A DNA stretch of 64,000 nucleotides, taken from Nocardia veterana NBRC 100344. Lineage in GTDB: Bacteria; Actinomycetota; Actinomycetes; Mycobacteriales; Mycobacteriaceae. Below the pieces are notes generated by a model. That model saw nothing but the letters and a program-made list of their open reading frames with translations. It searched no databases and was not told the DNA's origin. The stretch is taken from positions 1 through 64,000 of the forward strand of contig NZ_BAGM01000053.1 in the NCBI RefSeq assembly GCF_000308855.1, written 5' to 3'. Shown piece by piece: positions 19,503 through 28,809 of this stretch (positions are counted from its first letter, which is position 1; each line of letters starts with the position of its first letter). A program made the position numbers and the translations under genes.

Positions 19503-22500
19503 ATGGCGGACGAGACATCCACCCGCAACGCCTATCCCCGCGTCGATTTCACCGATGCGGATGCCGGCTCGCGGCAGGGCGCGAACGTGTCGTTCCCGGA
19601 ACTCGAGCGCCGGGTGCTGGACTACTGGGCCGCCGACGACACCTTCCGGGCCAGCATCGACAACCGTGGTCCGGACTGCGACGAGTTCGTCTTCTACGAC
19701 GGCCCCCCGTTCGCCAACGGTTTGCCACATTACGGTCACCTGCTCACCGGATATGTGAAGGATTTGATTCCGCGGTTCCAGACGATGCGCGGTAAGCGGG
19801 TGGAACGGCGTTTCGGTTGGGACACACACGGATTGCCCGCCGAAATCGAAGCGGAGAAGCAACTCGGTATCACGGACAAATCACAGATCGATGCGATGGG
19901 TCTCGCGGAATTCAATGCCGCGTGTAAATCCTCTGTGCTTCGTTACACCAATGAGTGGCGCGACTATGTGACTCGCCAAGCCCGGTGGGTCGACTTCGAC
20001 AACGACTACAAGACCCTCGATATCGACTTCATGGAGTCGGTGATGTGGGCCTTCAAGTCGCTGTACGACAAAGGCCTTGTCTACCAAGGCTTCCGGGTGC
20101 TGCCCTACAGCTGGTACGAGCAGACACCGCTGTCCAATCAGGAGGCGCGCCTCGACGACGCCTATCGGATGCGCCAGGACCCGGCCGTCACCGTCGACAT
20201 GCTGCTGCAGGTTCCGGCCGACCATCCGCTGCACGAACTCGACGGCGCCAATGCCCTGATCTGGACGACGACGCCGTGGACGCTGCCGTCGAACCTGGCG
20301 ATCGCCGTCCATCCCGACATCACCTACGCGCACGTCCGCGGCAAGGACGGGAAGCGGTATGTGCTTGCCGCCGAGCGCGTCTCGCACTACGCGCGCGAGC
20401 TCGGCACCGCCGAGGCCGGGCTCGAGGTCTTGTCCGAGCACTCCGGGGCGGCGCTGGCGGGGCTGGACTACCGGCCGCCGTTCGACTTCTTCCTCGGCCA
20501 TCCGAACGCGCATCGGGTGCTGAACGCCGACTACGTGACCACCGACTCCGGAACCGGCGTGGTGCATCTGGCGCCGGCGTTCGGTGAGGAGGACATGGAG
20601 GTCTCCGCCGCCAACGGCATCGAGGTGGTGCAGCCGCTGGATGCCGGCGGCAAGTTCACCTCGATGGTGCCGCCCTACGAGGGCCTGATGGTCTTCGACG
20701 CCAATCCGGTCATCATCAAGGACCTCAAGGCGGCCGGAAAGCTGTTGCGGCACGAGACCATCGAGCACTCCTATCCGCACAGCTGGCGCTCCGGTCAGCC
20801 GCTGATCTACATGGCGGTGCCGTCCTGGTTCGTGGCGGTGACCAAGTTCCGCGATCGGATGGTGGAGCTGAACAAGGAGATCACCTGGGTCCCCGAGCAC
20901 ATCCGCGACGGCCAGTTCGGTAAGTGGCTGGAGAACGCGCGCGACTGGAACATCAGCCGCAACCGGTACTGGGGTGCGCCGATCCCGGTGTGGATCTCCG
21001 ACGACCCGGCCTATCCGCGGGTGGACGTGTACGGCTCGCTGGACGAGCTGGAGCGCGACTTCGGCGTGCGGCCGACGGACCTGCACCGGCCGGGAATCGA
21101 CGAGTTGGTGCGGCCGAATCCCGATGACCCGACCGGGAAGTCGATGATGCGGCGGACCCCCGAGGTGCTCGACTGCTGGTTCGAGTCGGGGTCGATGCCG
21201 TACGCGCAGGTGCACTACCCGTTCGAGAACAAGGAGTGGTTCGACGGCGGAGCCGTCACCTCGAACCTCGACGGCGGAGCCGTCACATCGAAGCTCGACG
21301 GCGGAGCCGTCACATCGAACACTGCGGGCACGTCCGCTGCTCGAGCGCACAGTCCCGGCGACTTCATCGTCGAGTACAACGGGCAGACGCGAGGGTGGTT
21401 CTACAACCTGCACGTGCTCTCGACCGCGCTGTTCGACCGACCGGCGTTCAAATCCGTTGTGGCACACGGCATCGTGCTCGGCGACGACGGGTTGAAGATG
21501 TCCAAGTCCAAGGGCAACTATCCGGACGTCAACGAGGTGTTCGACCGGGACGGCTCCGATGCCATGCGGTGGTTCCTCATGGCCTCGCCGGTGCTGCGCG
21601 GCGGCAACCTGATCGTCACCGAGCGCGGCATCCGCGAAGGGGTGAGCCACGCGCTGCGGCCGCTGTGGAACGCGTGGACGTTCCTGCAGCTGTACGCCTC
21701 GAAACCCGGTGTGTGGCGGACCGATTCGCCGCACGTCCTGGACCGCTACATCCTGGCCAAGCTGGCCGCGGCCCGCGATGTGATGACCGAGGCGCTCGAG
21801 GTCTACGACATCGCCACCGCCTGCGACGAACTGCGCTCGTTCGCCGACGCGCTCACCAATTGGTATGTGCGCCGGTCGCGTTCGCGGTTCTGGGAGGAGG
21901 ACCGCGATGCCATCGACACTCTGCACACCGTGCTGGAGGTCACCTGCCGGCTGGCCGCCCCGCTGCTGCCGCTGATCACCGAGGTGATCTGGCGCGGGCT
22001 GACCGGGGAGCGGTCGGTACATCTGACCGACTGGCCCGCCGAGTCGGACCTGCCGCACGACGGCGAGCTGGTGGCGGGGATGGACGAGGTGCGGTCGGTG
22101 TGCTCGACCGTGCTGAGCCTGCGCAAGGCGCAGAATCTGCGCGTGCGGCTGCCGTTGGCGGAGGTCACCATCGCGGCGCCGGACGCCGAACGGCTGCGCC
22201 CGTTCGCGGATCTGGTGGCCGACGAGGTCAACGTCAAGAAGGTGGACCTGACCACCGACGTGGCCGCGCACGGCCGGTTCGAACTGGTCGTCAACGCGCG
22301 CGCCGCCGGGCCGCGGCTGGGCAAGGACGTGCAGGGCGTGATCAAGGCGGTGAAGGCCGGCCAGTGGCGCGAGGACGACGGGGTGGTCAAGGCGCTGGTG
22401 CCGGGCCACGACGACGGGATCGCCCTGCTGCCCGAGGAGTACACCCAGCGACTGGTGGCCGCCGAGCCCGAATCCACCGCCGCCCTGCCCGGTAACGCCG

Positions 22501-22784
22501 GTCTGGTGGTGCTGAATTCGGAGGTGACCGAGGAACTCGAGGCCGAGGGCTGGGCCCGCGACCTGATCCGCGATCTGCAGGAGACTCGCAAATCGATGGG
22601 CCTGGACGTCTCCGATCGCATCACGGTGGTGCTGGAGGTGCCCGAGGAGCGTGCGGAGTGGGCGCGGACGCATCGCGATCTGATCGCCGGTGAGATCCTC
22701 GCGACCGAGCTGAACTTCGGCGCCGCGGGCCCCGAGGCGGCCGATGTGGTCGGCGGTGTGCGCGCCGCGATCGCCAAGGCGTGA
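19503..22784 (+). CDS. ileS: Isoleucyl-tRNA synthetase, eukaryote-like type, with a tandem-repeat insert
   Basis: Class Ia synthetase of 1093 residues that charges tRNA-Ile. The HIGH signature is H76-Y-G-H79, the KMSKS loop is K665-M-S-K-S669, and the editing domain lies between. The segment [12 protein letters not shown] and the overall length fit the eukaryote-like IleRS known in mycobacteria, a group associated with natural mupirocin resistance. Residues about 581-607 are three copies of a nine-residue repeat (D-G-G-A-V-T-S-N-L type), inserted in a loop just before the conserved [12 protein letters not shown]. Reading and length are otherwise intact. The ATG at 19503 follows the T-box; the Shine-Dalgarno is 13 bases upstream, rather far. 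Confidence 0.95.
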   Translation: MADETSTRNAYPRVDFTDADAGSRQGANVSFPELERRVLDYWAADDTFRASIDNRGPDCDEFVFYDGPPFANGLPHYGHLLTGYVKDLIPRFQTMRGKRVERRFGWDTHGLPAEIEAEKQLGITDKSQIDAMGLAEFNAACKSSVLRYTNEWRDYVTRQARWVDFDNDYKTLDIDFMESVMWAFKSLYDKGLVYQGFRVLPYSWYEQTPLSNQEARLDDAYRMRQDPAVTVDMLLQVPADHPLHELDGANALIWTTTPWTLPSNLAIAVHPDITYAHVRGKDGKRYVLAAERVSHYARELGTAEAGLEVLSEHSGAALAGLDYRPPFDFFLGHPNAHRVLNADYVTTDSGTGVVHLAPAFGEEDMEVSAANGIEVVQPLDAGGKFTSMVPPYEGLMVFDANPVIIKDLKAAGKLLRHETIEHSYPHSWRSGQPLIYMAVPSWFVAVTKFRDRMVELNKEITWVPEHIRDGQFGKWLENARDWNISRNRYWGAPIPVWISDDPAYPRVDVYGSLDELERDFGVRPTDLHRPGIDELVRPNPDDPTGKSMMRRTPEVLDCWFESGSMPYAQVHYPFENKEWFDGGAVTSNLDGGAVTSKLDGGAVTSNTAGTSAARAHSPGDFIVEYNGQTRGWFYNLHVLSTALFDRPAFKSVVAHGIVLGDDGLKMSKSKGNYPDVNEVFDRDGSDAMRWFLMASPVLRGGNLIVTERGIREGVSHALRPLWNAWTFLQLYASKPGVWRTDSPHVLDRYILAKLAAARDVMTEALEVYDIATACDELRSFADALTNWYVRRSRSRFWEEDRDAIDTLHTVLEVTCRLAAPLLPLITEVIWRGLTGERSVHLTDWPAESDLPHDGELVAGMDEVRSVCSTVLSLRKAQNLRVRLPLAEVTIAAPDAERLRPFADLVADEVNVKKVDLTTDVAAHGRFELVVNARAAGPRLGKDVQGVIKAVKAGQWREDDGVVKALVPGHDDGIALLPEEYTQRLVAAEPESTAALPGNAGLVVLNSEVTEELEAEGWARDLIRDLQETRKSMGLDVSDRITVVLEVPEERAEWARTHRDLIAGEILATELNFGAAGPEAADVVGGVRAAIAKA
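21241..21321 (+). repeat. Three tandem 27-bp repeats inside ileS (possible VNTR)
   Basis: Units at 21241-21267, 21268-21294 and 21295-21321 differ at only a few positions. Each starts TCGACGGCGGAGCCGTCAC, so each holds the palindrome GACGGC-GGA-GCCGTC, and 27 is a multiple of three, so the frame is kept. Confidence 0.93.
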
Positions 22785-22791
22785 TCGGCAT

Positions 22792-22822
22792 CGGGCCCGG
22801 TCCGAGCAGCGGACCGGGCCCG
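22792..22822 (+). terminator. Hairpin terminator after ileS
   Basis: A perfect 13-bp GC-rich stem with a five-base loop (22805-22809) starts eight bases after the ileS stop, without a U tract. It should end the T-box/ileS transcript. Confidence 0.85.
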
Positions 22823-23204
22823 CTGAGGCCGAGATGTATACCCAGGTAGACCGCGTTCACACCCGGTGCGGCGGCTGCCCGGCGGTCGCCCGGCCGGCTG
22901 CCGACCGGCGATCCGCCGACTGACCTCGGGATGTGGTCGGTGGGGCCGAACGGGTCACGGTTGCACATTGGTACTTGTGGTGTCGCTGTGACTTGCGCTA
23001 CAAACAGCTATGCCACAGCAACTGTCACCGTCTAGTTGAGCTTGTGTGTTGTTCCCGATCGACCCCGTTGAACAAGTGCACCACCTGGTAGTCGACCGGC
23101 TGAGGTGTCCGTGGGGAAGCGGCCATCCCAGTTCTCTGCTGTGTGCTGTGTGATCGCCGGTCGGCGCGCCCTGGTGGTGGCATGGCCTACCGAAGGGCGA
23201 GCAC
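22823..23204 (+). promoter_or_regulatory. Intergenic leader upstream of the NlpC/P60 gene
   Basis: About 380 bases with no credible gene and lower GC than the flanks around 22960-23060. A TTGTGG at 22975-22980 and TACAAA at 22999-23004 could form a promoter (18-base spacer), leaving a 200-base untranslated leader. Cell wall hydrolase genes in actinobacteria are often preceded by a c-di-AMP (ydaO) riboswitch, but I could not find its conserved core here. Confidence 0.3.
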
Positions 23205-23777
23205 ATGGCAGCGTCATCCGAGCGCGGGTCTACGCGCAGATTCTCTCGATATCTCACGGCCGTCGCCGTGACGGTCGTTTCCCTCTCGATCTGGGCAGGA
23301 CCGGTTCTCGCGGCGCCGGCCGATACCGGCAGTTCCTCCGGTTCGGCCGATTCCGGGAGTAGTTCCGGTTCCGGTAGCGGGTCCGGATCGGGCAGTGCCA
23401 GTGGTTCGGCGGCCCTCCCGCTGCCCAGCCCGCGGGCGATGATCGCCCTGAGCATCGCCGGTACCCAGGCCGGTAAGCCCTACGAGTGGGGCGGCACCGG
23501 GCCGAACGCCTTCGACTGTTCCGGCCTGGTGCAGTGGGCGTTTCGTCAGGTCGGCATCATGCTGCCGCGGACCACCTGGGAACAGGCGAAGGCCGGCAGT
23601 GCCGTGCCGTTCGGCGCGATGATGCCGGGCGATGTGGTCATCGTCAACGACGACGGCTCCCACGAGGGGATCTATGCCGGTGGCGGCATGCTGTTCAACG
23701 CGCACTCACCGGGTGTGCCGATCGGCCTGACGCCGCTGAGCGACTTCGACATCTACGCCATTCGCCGGTTCTTCTAG
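23205..23777 (+). CDS. Secreted NlpC/P60 peptidoglycan endopeptidase
   Basis: A 190-residue exported enzyme. A basic N-terminus and hydrophobic core (about 17-36, ending A-L-A-A-P-A-type) form a signal peptide. Residues 38-70 are a low-complexity Ser/Gly linker. The catalytic NlpC/P60 domain follows with C105 in F-D-C-S-G-L-V-Q-W and H153 in S-H-E-G-I-Y; H167 is the likely third residue. Such enzymes cut the D-Glu-mDAP bond of the stem peptide. There is no N-terminal coiled-coil module as in RipA, so it is a compact type. ATG 23205 follows AAGGGCGAG. Confidence 0.88.
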   Translation: MAASSERGSTRRFSRYLTAVAVTVVSLSIWAGPVLAAPADTGSSSGSADSGSSSGSGSGSGSGSASGSAALPLPSPRAMIALSIAGTQAGKPYEWGGTGPNAFDCSGLVQWAFRQVGIMLPRTTWEQAKAGSAVPFGAMMPGDVVIVNDDGSHEGIYAGGGMLFNAHSPGVPIGLTPLSDFDIYAIRRFF

Positions 23778-23788
23778 AACCGGCGAAT
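23760..23788. terminator. Terminator hairpin that contains the stop codon of the NlpC/P60 gene
   Basis: A perfect 13-bp stem (23760-23772 with 23776-23788) and a three-base loop overlap the last codons and the TAG (23775-23777). It lies between two convergent genes and can serve both strands. Confidence 0.7.
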
Positions 23789-23804
23789 CGCGTCGGCCGC
23801 GACA

Positions 23805-24920
23805 TCACACCCCGACGGCCTGTTCGAGTTCCTCCTCGGCATCCTCATCGAGGTCGGTCCGGGCGGCCTGCTCGCGTTCGGCCGGGCCGGCCGCGATCAC
23901 TGCGCGGGATGTGGGCGTTGTGGGCGTCGTACCGACTGCGTGCGCACCCGATGCGGCCGCCGCACCGCGGCGTTCGTGCCGGGCGCCCGCCAGGACCAGC
24001 AGCGCCCCGGCCGCGAACCACAGCGCCAGACTCGTGATCCTGCCCGCCAGACCTCCGTTGCCGTCGAAGTAGAGCAGGCTGCGCGCACCCTCGACGAATC
24101 CGGCGCCGTTCCAGAAGGAGTGCAGGGCGCCGAAGAAACCGTTCTGCAGCTCGGGCCGGTAGATGCCGCCGGAGGTGGTGAAGTTGAGCATCACGAACAG
24201 CACCATGACCGCGAGGGTGGTCCAGCGCTTCAGGAACGGATGCAGTCCGATGCCGACGAACAGGATGCCCGCGGCGTAGAGCCAGCCCATCGCCCAGATC
24301 GCGGCGTAGTCGTGGTCGACGATGTGGAAGATCGGTCCGGCCAGCACGATGCCGATCACGCTGACCACGAACGAGGTGGCGACCGCGGTCAGTGCGCGCA
24401 CCGCCATCGACGCACCGGCCCCGGCCACGCTGATGGCGGCCACACTGCCGTAGGCGCCGATGCTGAGCGCGACCAGGACGAAGAACAGGCCCTGACCGGT
24501 CGGGTCGCCACCGGCCGTGGGCGCGATGTCGGTGGTGTGCAGCGGCACGTTCTGCTGGGCCGTCACCGTGCCGAACACCGTTTCCACCGCCATGGCGGTG
24601 GTATCCGAATTCGCCCGGGCCACAAGCAGTTCCGGGTGGTCCGGATCGGGAACGAAGGCACCGGCCAGATCGCGGTGGTGGAGTCGGTCGACGGCCTCGG
24701 CGCGGTTGTCGAGGGTCACCACGTCCAGCGCGTCGCCGGCCCGGTCCTTCAGGGTCTGGGCCAGCACCTTCACCTGCGGACTGTCGCCGACGATCGCCAC
24801 CTGCAGGTGGTCGGGCTCGGGCTGATGGAAGGCGCCGAGATAGGCCAGGCCCATGCCCAGGCACATCAGCAGTGGGGTCAGCAGATGTCCGGCGAGGTGC
24901 CGGAGCTGGGATGAGGACAT
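23805..24920 (-). CDS. Polytopic membrane protein with a large outer loop (YhgE/ABC-2 permease-like)
   Basis: A 371-residue protein with one N-terminal membrane segment (about 9-30), a soluble region to about residue 145 and then five or six membrane segments, ending in an Ala/Glu-rich acidic tail. This layout is that of the YhgE/Pip and ABC-2 permease-like proteins, which often sit next to MarR or TetR regulators and contribute to drug or lipid export; the function here is unproven. GGAG seven bases before the ATG supports the start. It diverges from a MarR gene, and two matching palindromes lie between them. Confidence 0.7.
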   Translation of the reverse strand: MSSSQLRHLAGHLLTPLLMCLGMGLAYLGAFHQPEPDHLQVAIVGDSPQVKVLAQTLKDRAGDALDVVTLDNRAEAVDRLHHRDLAGAFVPDPDHPELLVARANSDTTAMAVETVFGTVTAQQNVPLHTTDIAPTAGGDPTGQGLFFVLVALSIGAYGSVAAISVAGAGASMAVRALTAVATSFVVSVIGIVLAGPIFHIVDHDYAAIWAMGWLYAAGILFVGIGLHPFLKRWTTLAVMVLFVMLNFTTSGGIYRPELQNGFFGALHSFWNGAGFVEGARSLLYFDGNGGLAGRITSLALWFAAGALLVLAGARHERRGAAAASGAHAVGTTPTTPTSRAVIAAGPAEREQAARTDLDEDAEEELEQAVGV

Positions 24921-24935
24921 CGCTCTGCTCCAAAG

Positions 24936-24973
24936 GTTGGTAAATGCAACTATTATTTGTTGTACTATACAAC
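24936..24973. promoter_or_regulatory. Two 15-bp operators and a leaderless -10 box between the MarR gene and the membrane protein gene
   Basis: GTTG-N7-CAAC occurs twice, at 24936-24950 and 24959-24973, centres 23 bases apart. The second copy is extended to GTTGTA-CTA-TACAAC and covers the -10 box TACTAT (24963-24968), which is six bases from the MarR ATG. This is the pattern expected for autorepression of the regulator and control of the divergent membrane gene. Confidence 0.65.
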
Positions 24974-24974
24974 C

Positions 24975-25421
24975 ATGAAGGGCGCGAAACCATACCCGTC
25001 CCGTACTGTGGCGATCCGAACAATCCAGCGTGAGCTCACGGCCTTCGCGCGGCGGGCACGGGGGCGCGCGGCCGAACTGCATCCCGATCTGCCGCTGGTG
25101 GCCTACAGCATTCTCGATCTCGTCATCGACCGCGACGGCTGCCTGGCCACCGAGCTCGCCGAGTATTTCGTGCTCGACAAATCGACGATGAGCCGGCAGG
25201 TGGCGGCGCTGGAGAAGCAGGGCTACCTGGTCAAGGAGGTCGATCCGGCCAACCGGCGCAACCACATCCTGCGCGCGACGGCGGCGGGCCGACGGGTCGC
25301 GGCGGCCGCGGAGCGGGCCCGGACCGCGGCGATCGTCGAACGGTTCGACGAGTGGGACGACCACGATATCGCCCGGTTCGCCGCCTACCTCGCGCGCTAC
25401 AACGCCGCGGACGGCGGCTAG
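24975..25421 (+). CDS. MarR-family transcriptional regulator
   Basis: A 148-residue winged-helix regulator. The recognition region is seen as T-E-L-A-E-Y-F-V-L-D-K-S-T-M-S-R-Q-V-A-A-L-E (about 63-84), and the wing as V-D-P-A-N-R-R-N-H-I-L-R. There is no Shine-Dalgarno sequence; a -10 box six bases upstream suggests a leaderless mRNA starting at this ATG. The divergent partner and shared operators suggest that it represses itself and the exporter-like membrane protein in response to an unknown ligand. Confidence 0.88.
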   Translation: MKGAKPYPSRTVAIRTIQRELTAFARRARGRAAELHPDLPLVAYSILDLVIDRDGCLATELAEYFVLDKSTMSRQVAALEKQGYLVKEVDPANRRNHILRATAAGRRVAAAAERARTAAIVERFDEWDDHDIARFAAYLARYNAADGG

Positions 25422-25470
25422 GCCCGGCGCACCCGCGATCGCCCGTCCGGTCCCGTCCGGTAGGCGCCCG

Positions 25471-26349
25471 TCACTCCTTGCACAGATCGCGCAGCAGCGG
25501 TCCGTACTGGGGGTGGTTGAGGGCCGAGGCGAATTGCGCGATCAGATAGTCCGCCGGATTACCGGTGTCGTACCAGCGGCCGCGAATCACCTGCCCGTAC
25601 ACCGGATTCTCGGCGGCGAACACGTTGATCGCATCGGTCAGATACACCTCGCCGGTGCGGTGGGTGTACCACTGATCGACCTGTTTGCGCAGTTCGTCGA
25701 CGATGCCCGGCGTGACCACGTAGCCACCGATCGCGGCGTAGGCCGACGGGGCGTCCTCGGGCTTCGGCTTCTCGCGCAGGCCGCTGATGCGCATCAGTCC
25801 GGGTTCGAAGGAGTCCTCGACCACCGGAACGCCGTAACGCTGCGAGTCGGCCGGATCCATCGGCATCAGCGCCAGCACCGCCGACCCGGTCTTGTTGTAG
25901 GCGTCGATGAGCTGCTGGGCCCGCGGTACCTCGGCGACGAAGACGTCGTCGGGCCACAGCACCAGCATCGGCTCGTCGCCCAGCGTGCGCGCCGCGTTGA
26001 GGACCGGGGTGCCGTTGCCGTACGGGCCGTGCTGGTCGAGATAGGTGATGTGACCCAGCCGGCCCAGTTCGCCGACTTCCTCGACGGCGTCGGCATAGGC
26101 GGATTTGCCGTCGGCGCGCAACTGCGCCACCAACGCCGGATTCGGGCGGAAGTGGTCCTGAATCAGCGACTTCCCGCCACTGACCACGATCGTGATATCG
26201 GTGATCCCGGAGGCCACCAGCTCCCGCACGGTGTGCTCGATCACCGGCTTGTCGCCGACCGGCAGCATCTCCTTCGGGATGGCCTTGGTCAGCGGCAGCA
26301 GGCGGGAGCCGATTCCGGCGGCGGGGATCACGGCCTTACGGATGCTCAT
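25471..26349 (-). CDS. galU: UTP:glucose-1-phosphate uridylyltransferase
   Basis: A 292-residue nucleotidyltransferase that makes UDP-glucose for trehalose, glycan and envelope precursor synthesis. The signature A-A-G-I-G-S-R-L-L-P-L-T-K-A-I-P-K-E-M-L at the N-terminus and the lysine in E-K-P-K are family motifs. Start chosen at the ATG giving M-S-I-R-K-A-V-I-P-A-A-G; six extra residues are possible from further upstream. It is convergent with the MarR gene and lies 50 bases from it, with only weak GC-rich pairing between. Confidence 0.93.
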   Translation of the reverse strand: MSIRKAVIPAAGIGSRLLPLTKAIPKEMLPVGDKPVIEHTVRELVASGITDITIVVSGGKSLIQDHFRPNPALVAQLRADGKSAYADAVEEVGELGRLGHITYLDQHGPYGNGTPVLNAARTLGDEPMLVLWPDDVFVAEVPRAQQLIDAYNKTGSAVLALMPMDPADSQRYGVPVVEDSFEPGLMRISGLREKPKPEDAPSAYAAIGGYVVTPGIVDELRKQVDQWYTHRTGEVYLTDAINVFAAENPVYGQVIRGRWYDTGNPADYLIAQFASALNHPQYGPLLRDLCKE

Positions 26350-26411
26350 GAACCGATCATCACACACTCTCGCCGTCGGATATGTCGGTCCCCGCGCGTA
26401 GATTTCCGGGT

Positions 26412-26615
26412 ATGCACTCTGTCCCCGCTTCGGCTACGGCACGGCTCGTGCCTGGTCAGAAGGTATTCGCCGGGGTCGGCGCGGGTGTGGCGGTGGCGGC
26501 GTGCCCCCGGCCGGAGGCACAGGAATCCGACAGCAATCTCGCAGGCGCCGGGCAGGGCGGGGCCCGCGGCGCTGTCGCACTCCGGTCCGTGCGCGCGGTC
26601 CAGGGGTGGCGGTGA
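26412..26615 (+). CDS. Possible small lipoprotein overlapping the dinX start
   Basis: A 67-codon frame whose TGA (26613-26615) overlaps the dinX GTG by four bases. A -10 box TAGATT (26399-26404) lies seven bases before its ATG, the leaderless arrangement common here. The peptide has a hydrophobic run (about 18-30) ending in V-A-A-C at residue 31, which resembles a lipobox. Against it: its third codon positions are less GC-rich than in confirmed genes and I recognise no family. Confidence 0.35.
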   Translation: MHSVPASATARLVPGQKVFAGVGAGVAVAACPRPEAQESDSNLAGAGQGGARGAVALRSVRAVQGWR

Positions 26616-28009
26616 CGGCGACCGCACCCGCGTCCGCGGGGGAGCGGGTCGCGGCGCGACGCTGGGTGCTGCACATCGATATGGACGCGTTCTTCGCCTC
26701 CGTGGAACAGCTCACCCGGCCGACCCTGCGCGGCAGGCCGGTACTGGTCGGTGGAATGGGCGGGCGCGGGGTGGTGGCCGGAGCCAGTTACGAGGCGCGG
26801 GTGTTCGGTGCGCGCTCGGCGATGCCGATGCATCAGGCCAGCAGGCTGGTCGGCGTCACCGCGGTGGTGATACCGCCGCGCGGGGTGGTCTACTCCGAGG
26901 TCAGCGGTCAGGTCTTCGATACCTTGCGGGCCCGCATTCCGGTGCTGGAGACGCTGTCGTTCGACGAGGCCTTCGGCGAGCCCGCCGAACTCGCCGGTGC
27001 GACCGTGGCGCAGGTGCGCGAGTTCTGTGAGGGGCTGCGCCACGCCGTCCTCGATCGCACCGGATTGGTGGCCTCGGTCGGCGCGGGCACCGGTAAGCAA
27101 CTGGCGAAGATCGCGTCGGGGCTGGCGAAACCCGATGGGGTGCGGGTGATTTCGCCTGCCGATCAACAGACGCTGCTGGCCGGGCTGCCGGTGCGCAAGC
27201 TGTGGGGAATCGGACCGGTGGCCGAACATCGGCTGCGCTCGGTCGGGATCGAAACCGTCGGCGCCTTCGCGGCCCTGCCGGAGGCCGAGGCGGTCTCGCT
27301 GCTCGGTGGCAGCGTCGGGGCGGCGCTGCACCGGCTGGCCCGGGGGATCGACGACCGCCCGGTCACCGAACGGGCCGAGGCCAAACAGATCAGCGCGGAA
27401 ACCACCTACGAAACCGATATCGTCACCATGGCCCAGTTGCGCCCGGCGATCGAGGCGATGGCCGCCGCGGCCCACCGGCGGCTGCTGCGCGACGGGCGGG
27501 CGGCACGCACGGTGGTGCTCAAACTCAAGAAGGGCGATATGGGCATCGTGACCCGTTCGCTCACCCTGCCCTACGCCACCGCCGACCTGGCGACACTGAC
27601 CGCCGCCGCCCAGCGCTCGGCCATCGACCCGGTCGAACTCGGCTCGATCCGATTGGTGGGCGTCGGATTCGGCGGATTGTCCGCGGTGCGGCAGGAATCG
27701 CTGTTCCCCGAACTGGATCGCGACCCGGGGGCGGTATCGGAGGCGCTGTTCGAGGAGCCCATCGCGGCTCCCGCGGCCGATGCCGAACCGGTGGTGCCGC
27801 CGCCGACGCGCTCCTACACGACCGAATTCTGGTATCCCGGACGCGATGTCACTCATCCGGCGCACGGGCACGGCTGGGTGCAGGGCAGTGGGCACGGCCG
27901 GGTGACCGTGCGTTTCGAGACCCGCTCGACAGGACCGGGCCCGGCGTATACGTTCGCTGCCGACGATGACGATCTCGCCCCGGCCGATCCGCTCCTTAGT
28001 CTTCGTTGA
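26612..28009 (+). CDS. dinX: Y-family DNA polymerase IV of the DinX/DinB type
   Basis: Translesion polymerase of about 465 residues. The metal-binding acidic residues are D23 and D25 in [11 protein letters not shown] and D118-E119 in S-F-D-E-A-F. The finger, thumb (helix-hairpin-helix, W-G-I-G-P-V-A) and little-finger domains are complete. A C-terminal extension with [14 protein letters not shown] is typical of the actinobacterial DinX group. No beta-clamp QLF-type end is obvious in the last residues; Q-E-S-L-F-P around residue 368 may serve. GTG 26612 has AGGGG at five bases; GTG 26606 is an alternative. The order ileS-dinX matches mycobacteria. Confidence 0.9.
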   Translation: MTATAPASAGERVAARRWVLHIDMDAFFASVEQLTRPTLRGRPVLVGGMGGRGVVAGASYEARVFGARSAMPMHQASRLVGVTAVVIPPRGVVYSEVSGQVFDTLRARIPVLETLSFDEAFGEPAELAGATVAQVREFCEGLRHAVLDRTGLVASVGAGTGKQLAKIASGLAKPDGVRVISPADQQTLLAGLPVRKLWGIGPVAEHRLRSVGIETVGAFAALPEAEAVSLLGGSVGAALHRLARGIDDRPVTERAEAKQISAETTYETDIVTMAQLRPAIEAMAAAAHRRLLRDGRAARTVVLKLKKGDMGIVTRSLTLPYATADLATLTAAAQRSAIDPVELGSIRLVGVGFGGLSAVRQESLFPELDRDPGAVSEALFEEPIAAPAADAEPVVPPPTRSYTTEFWYPGRDVTHPAHGHGWVQGSGHGRVTVRFETRSTGPGPAYTFAADDDDLAPADPLLSLR

Positions 28010-28109
28010 AACTTGGCGGGTAGCGTGAGGCCACTCGTGCACTGCCGCCGGTCGGGTGGGAGCTGTCACGTGAACGGAACCAGACCAACTCGAACGCAAA
28101 GGACGAGCA

Positions 28110-28619
28110 TTGAAGCTTCAGATGACTGGACGCATCGCGGTCGCCACCCTGGCTGTCGTGGCTGCGCTCGGCATGTCTGCCTGCGGTAGCGGTGACAAGC
28201 ACTCGAGCCACAAGTCCACCACGAGCAAGGCGGCGGCCACCTCGGCCGCCAAAGTGCCGCCGGTGCCCACGGTCGCCGATCTGAACTCGGAGCTGGCGCA
28301 GGCGCTGGATCCGAACGTGCCGGCCGCGCAGAAGGCGCAGTGGCTCGAGGACGGCCAGGACGCGCTGGCCAAGGATCCCGAGATGATGCAGAAGCTGACC
28401 GATGCGTATCAGCAGAACAACGCCAAGATCAACGTCACCGACGTGGCGTACCTGGGCGGCGACACGCTGACCGCGAAGGTGGACTTCTCCGTCAACGGTG
28501 GCGCGCCGACCAAGGCCGACGTTCCGTTCGTCGCCCAGGAAAACCAGTGGAAGCTGCAGAAGAGCTGGGCCTGCGCCGGACTGAAGAACCTGGGGCAGCA
28601 GTCGCCCGCGTGCGAGTAG
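28110..28619 (+). CDS. MTB12-like (low-molecular-weight antigen) lipoprotein
   Basis: A 169-residue secreted lipoprotein. The signal peptide ends in G-M-S-A-C with the modified cysteine at residue 25, followed by a Ser/Lys/Thr-rich spacer and an NTF2-like domain of the MTB12/CFP-2 type (P-T-V-A-D-L-N-S-E-L-A-Q-A-L-D-P-N-V-P and K-A-D-V-P-F-V-A-Q-E-N-Q-W-K). Its function is unknown; relatives are mycobacterial surface antigens. The start codon is TTG: AAAGGA lies six bases before it, whereas the ATG at 28122 lacks such a site and would shorten the signal peptide. Confidence 0.83.
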   Translation: MKLQMTGRIAVATLAVVAALGMSACGSGDKHSSHKSTTSKAAATSAAKVPPVPTVADLNSELAQALDPNVPAAQKAQWLEDGQDALAKDPEMMQKLTDAYQQNNAKINVTDVAYLGGDTLTAKVDFSVNGGAPTKADVPFVAQENQWKLQKSWACAGLKNLGQQSPACE

Positions 28620-28636
28620 TTCGCGCCGTACCGGCC

Positions 28637-28669
28637 GGGGCCGGCATCCCGCACCGGGGTGCCGGCCCC
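28637..28669 (+). terminator. Terminator after the MTB12-like gene
   Basis: A 14-bp stem (one G-U pair) with a five-base loop begins 17 bases after the stop codon. Confidence 0.82.
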
Positions 28670-28795
28670 CGCCGTCTCCGCGCCGGTGCGTGTGGGCGGG
28701 GCGAGGACGAGGCGGTATCCCGCGGCCGATGCGAAGCAAAACTAAACAAAGGCTGAGAAAGGCGGACGACTTCGTTCGCCGATGACGGCCCGCGC

Positions 28796-28809
28796 TAGCA
28801 TCTGCCTCC
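28796..28809 (+). promoter_or_regulatory. -10 box for a probable leaderless arabinosyltransferase mRNA
   Basis: TAGCAT at 28796-28801 is eight bases before the GTG at 28810; no Shine-Dalgarno sequence lies between. Confidence 0.4.

Noticed and set aside
22823..23204. c-di-AMP (ydaO) riboswitch before the NlpC/P60 gene
   Set aside because: Expected from the gene type, but the conserved core bases and the characteristic paired elements could not be found.
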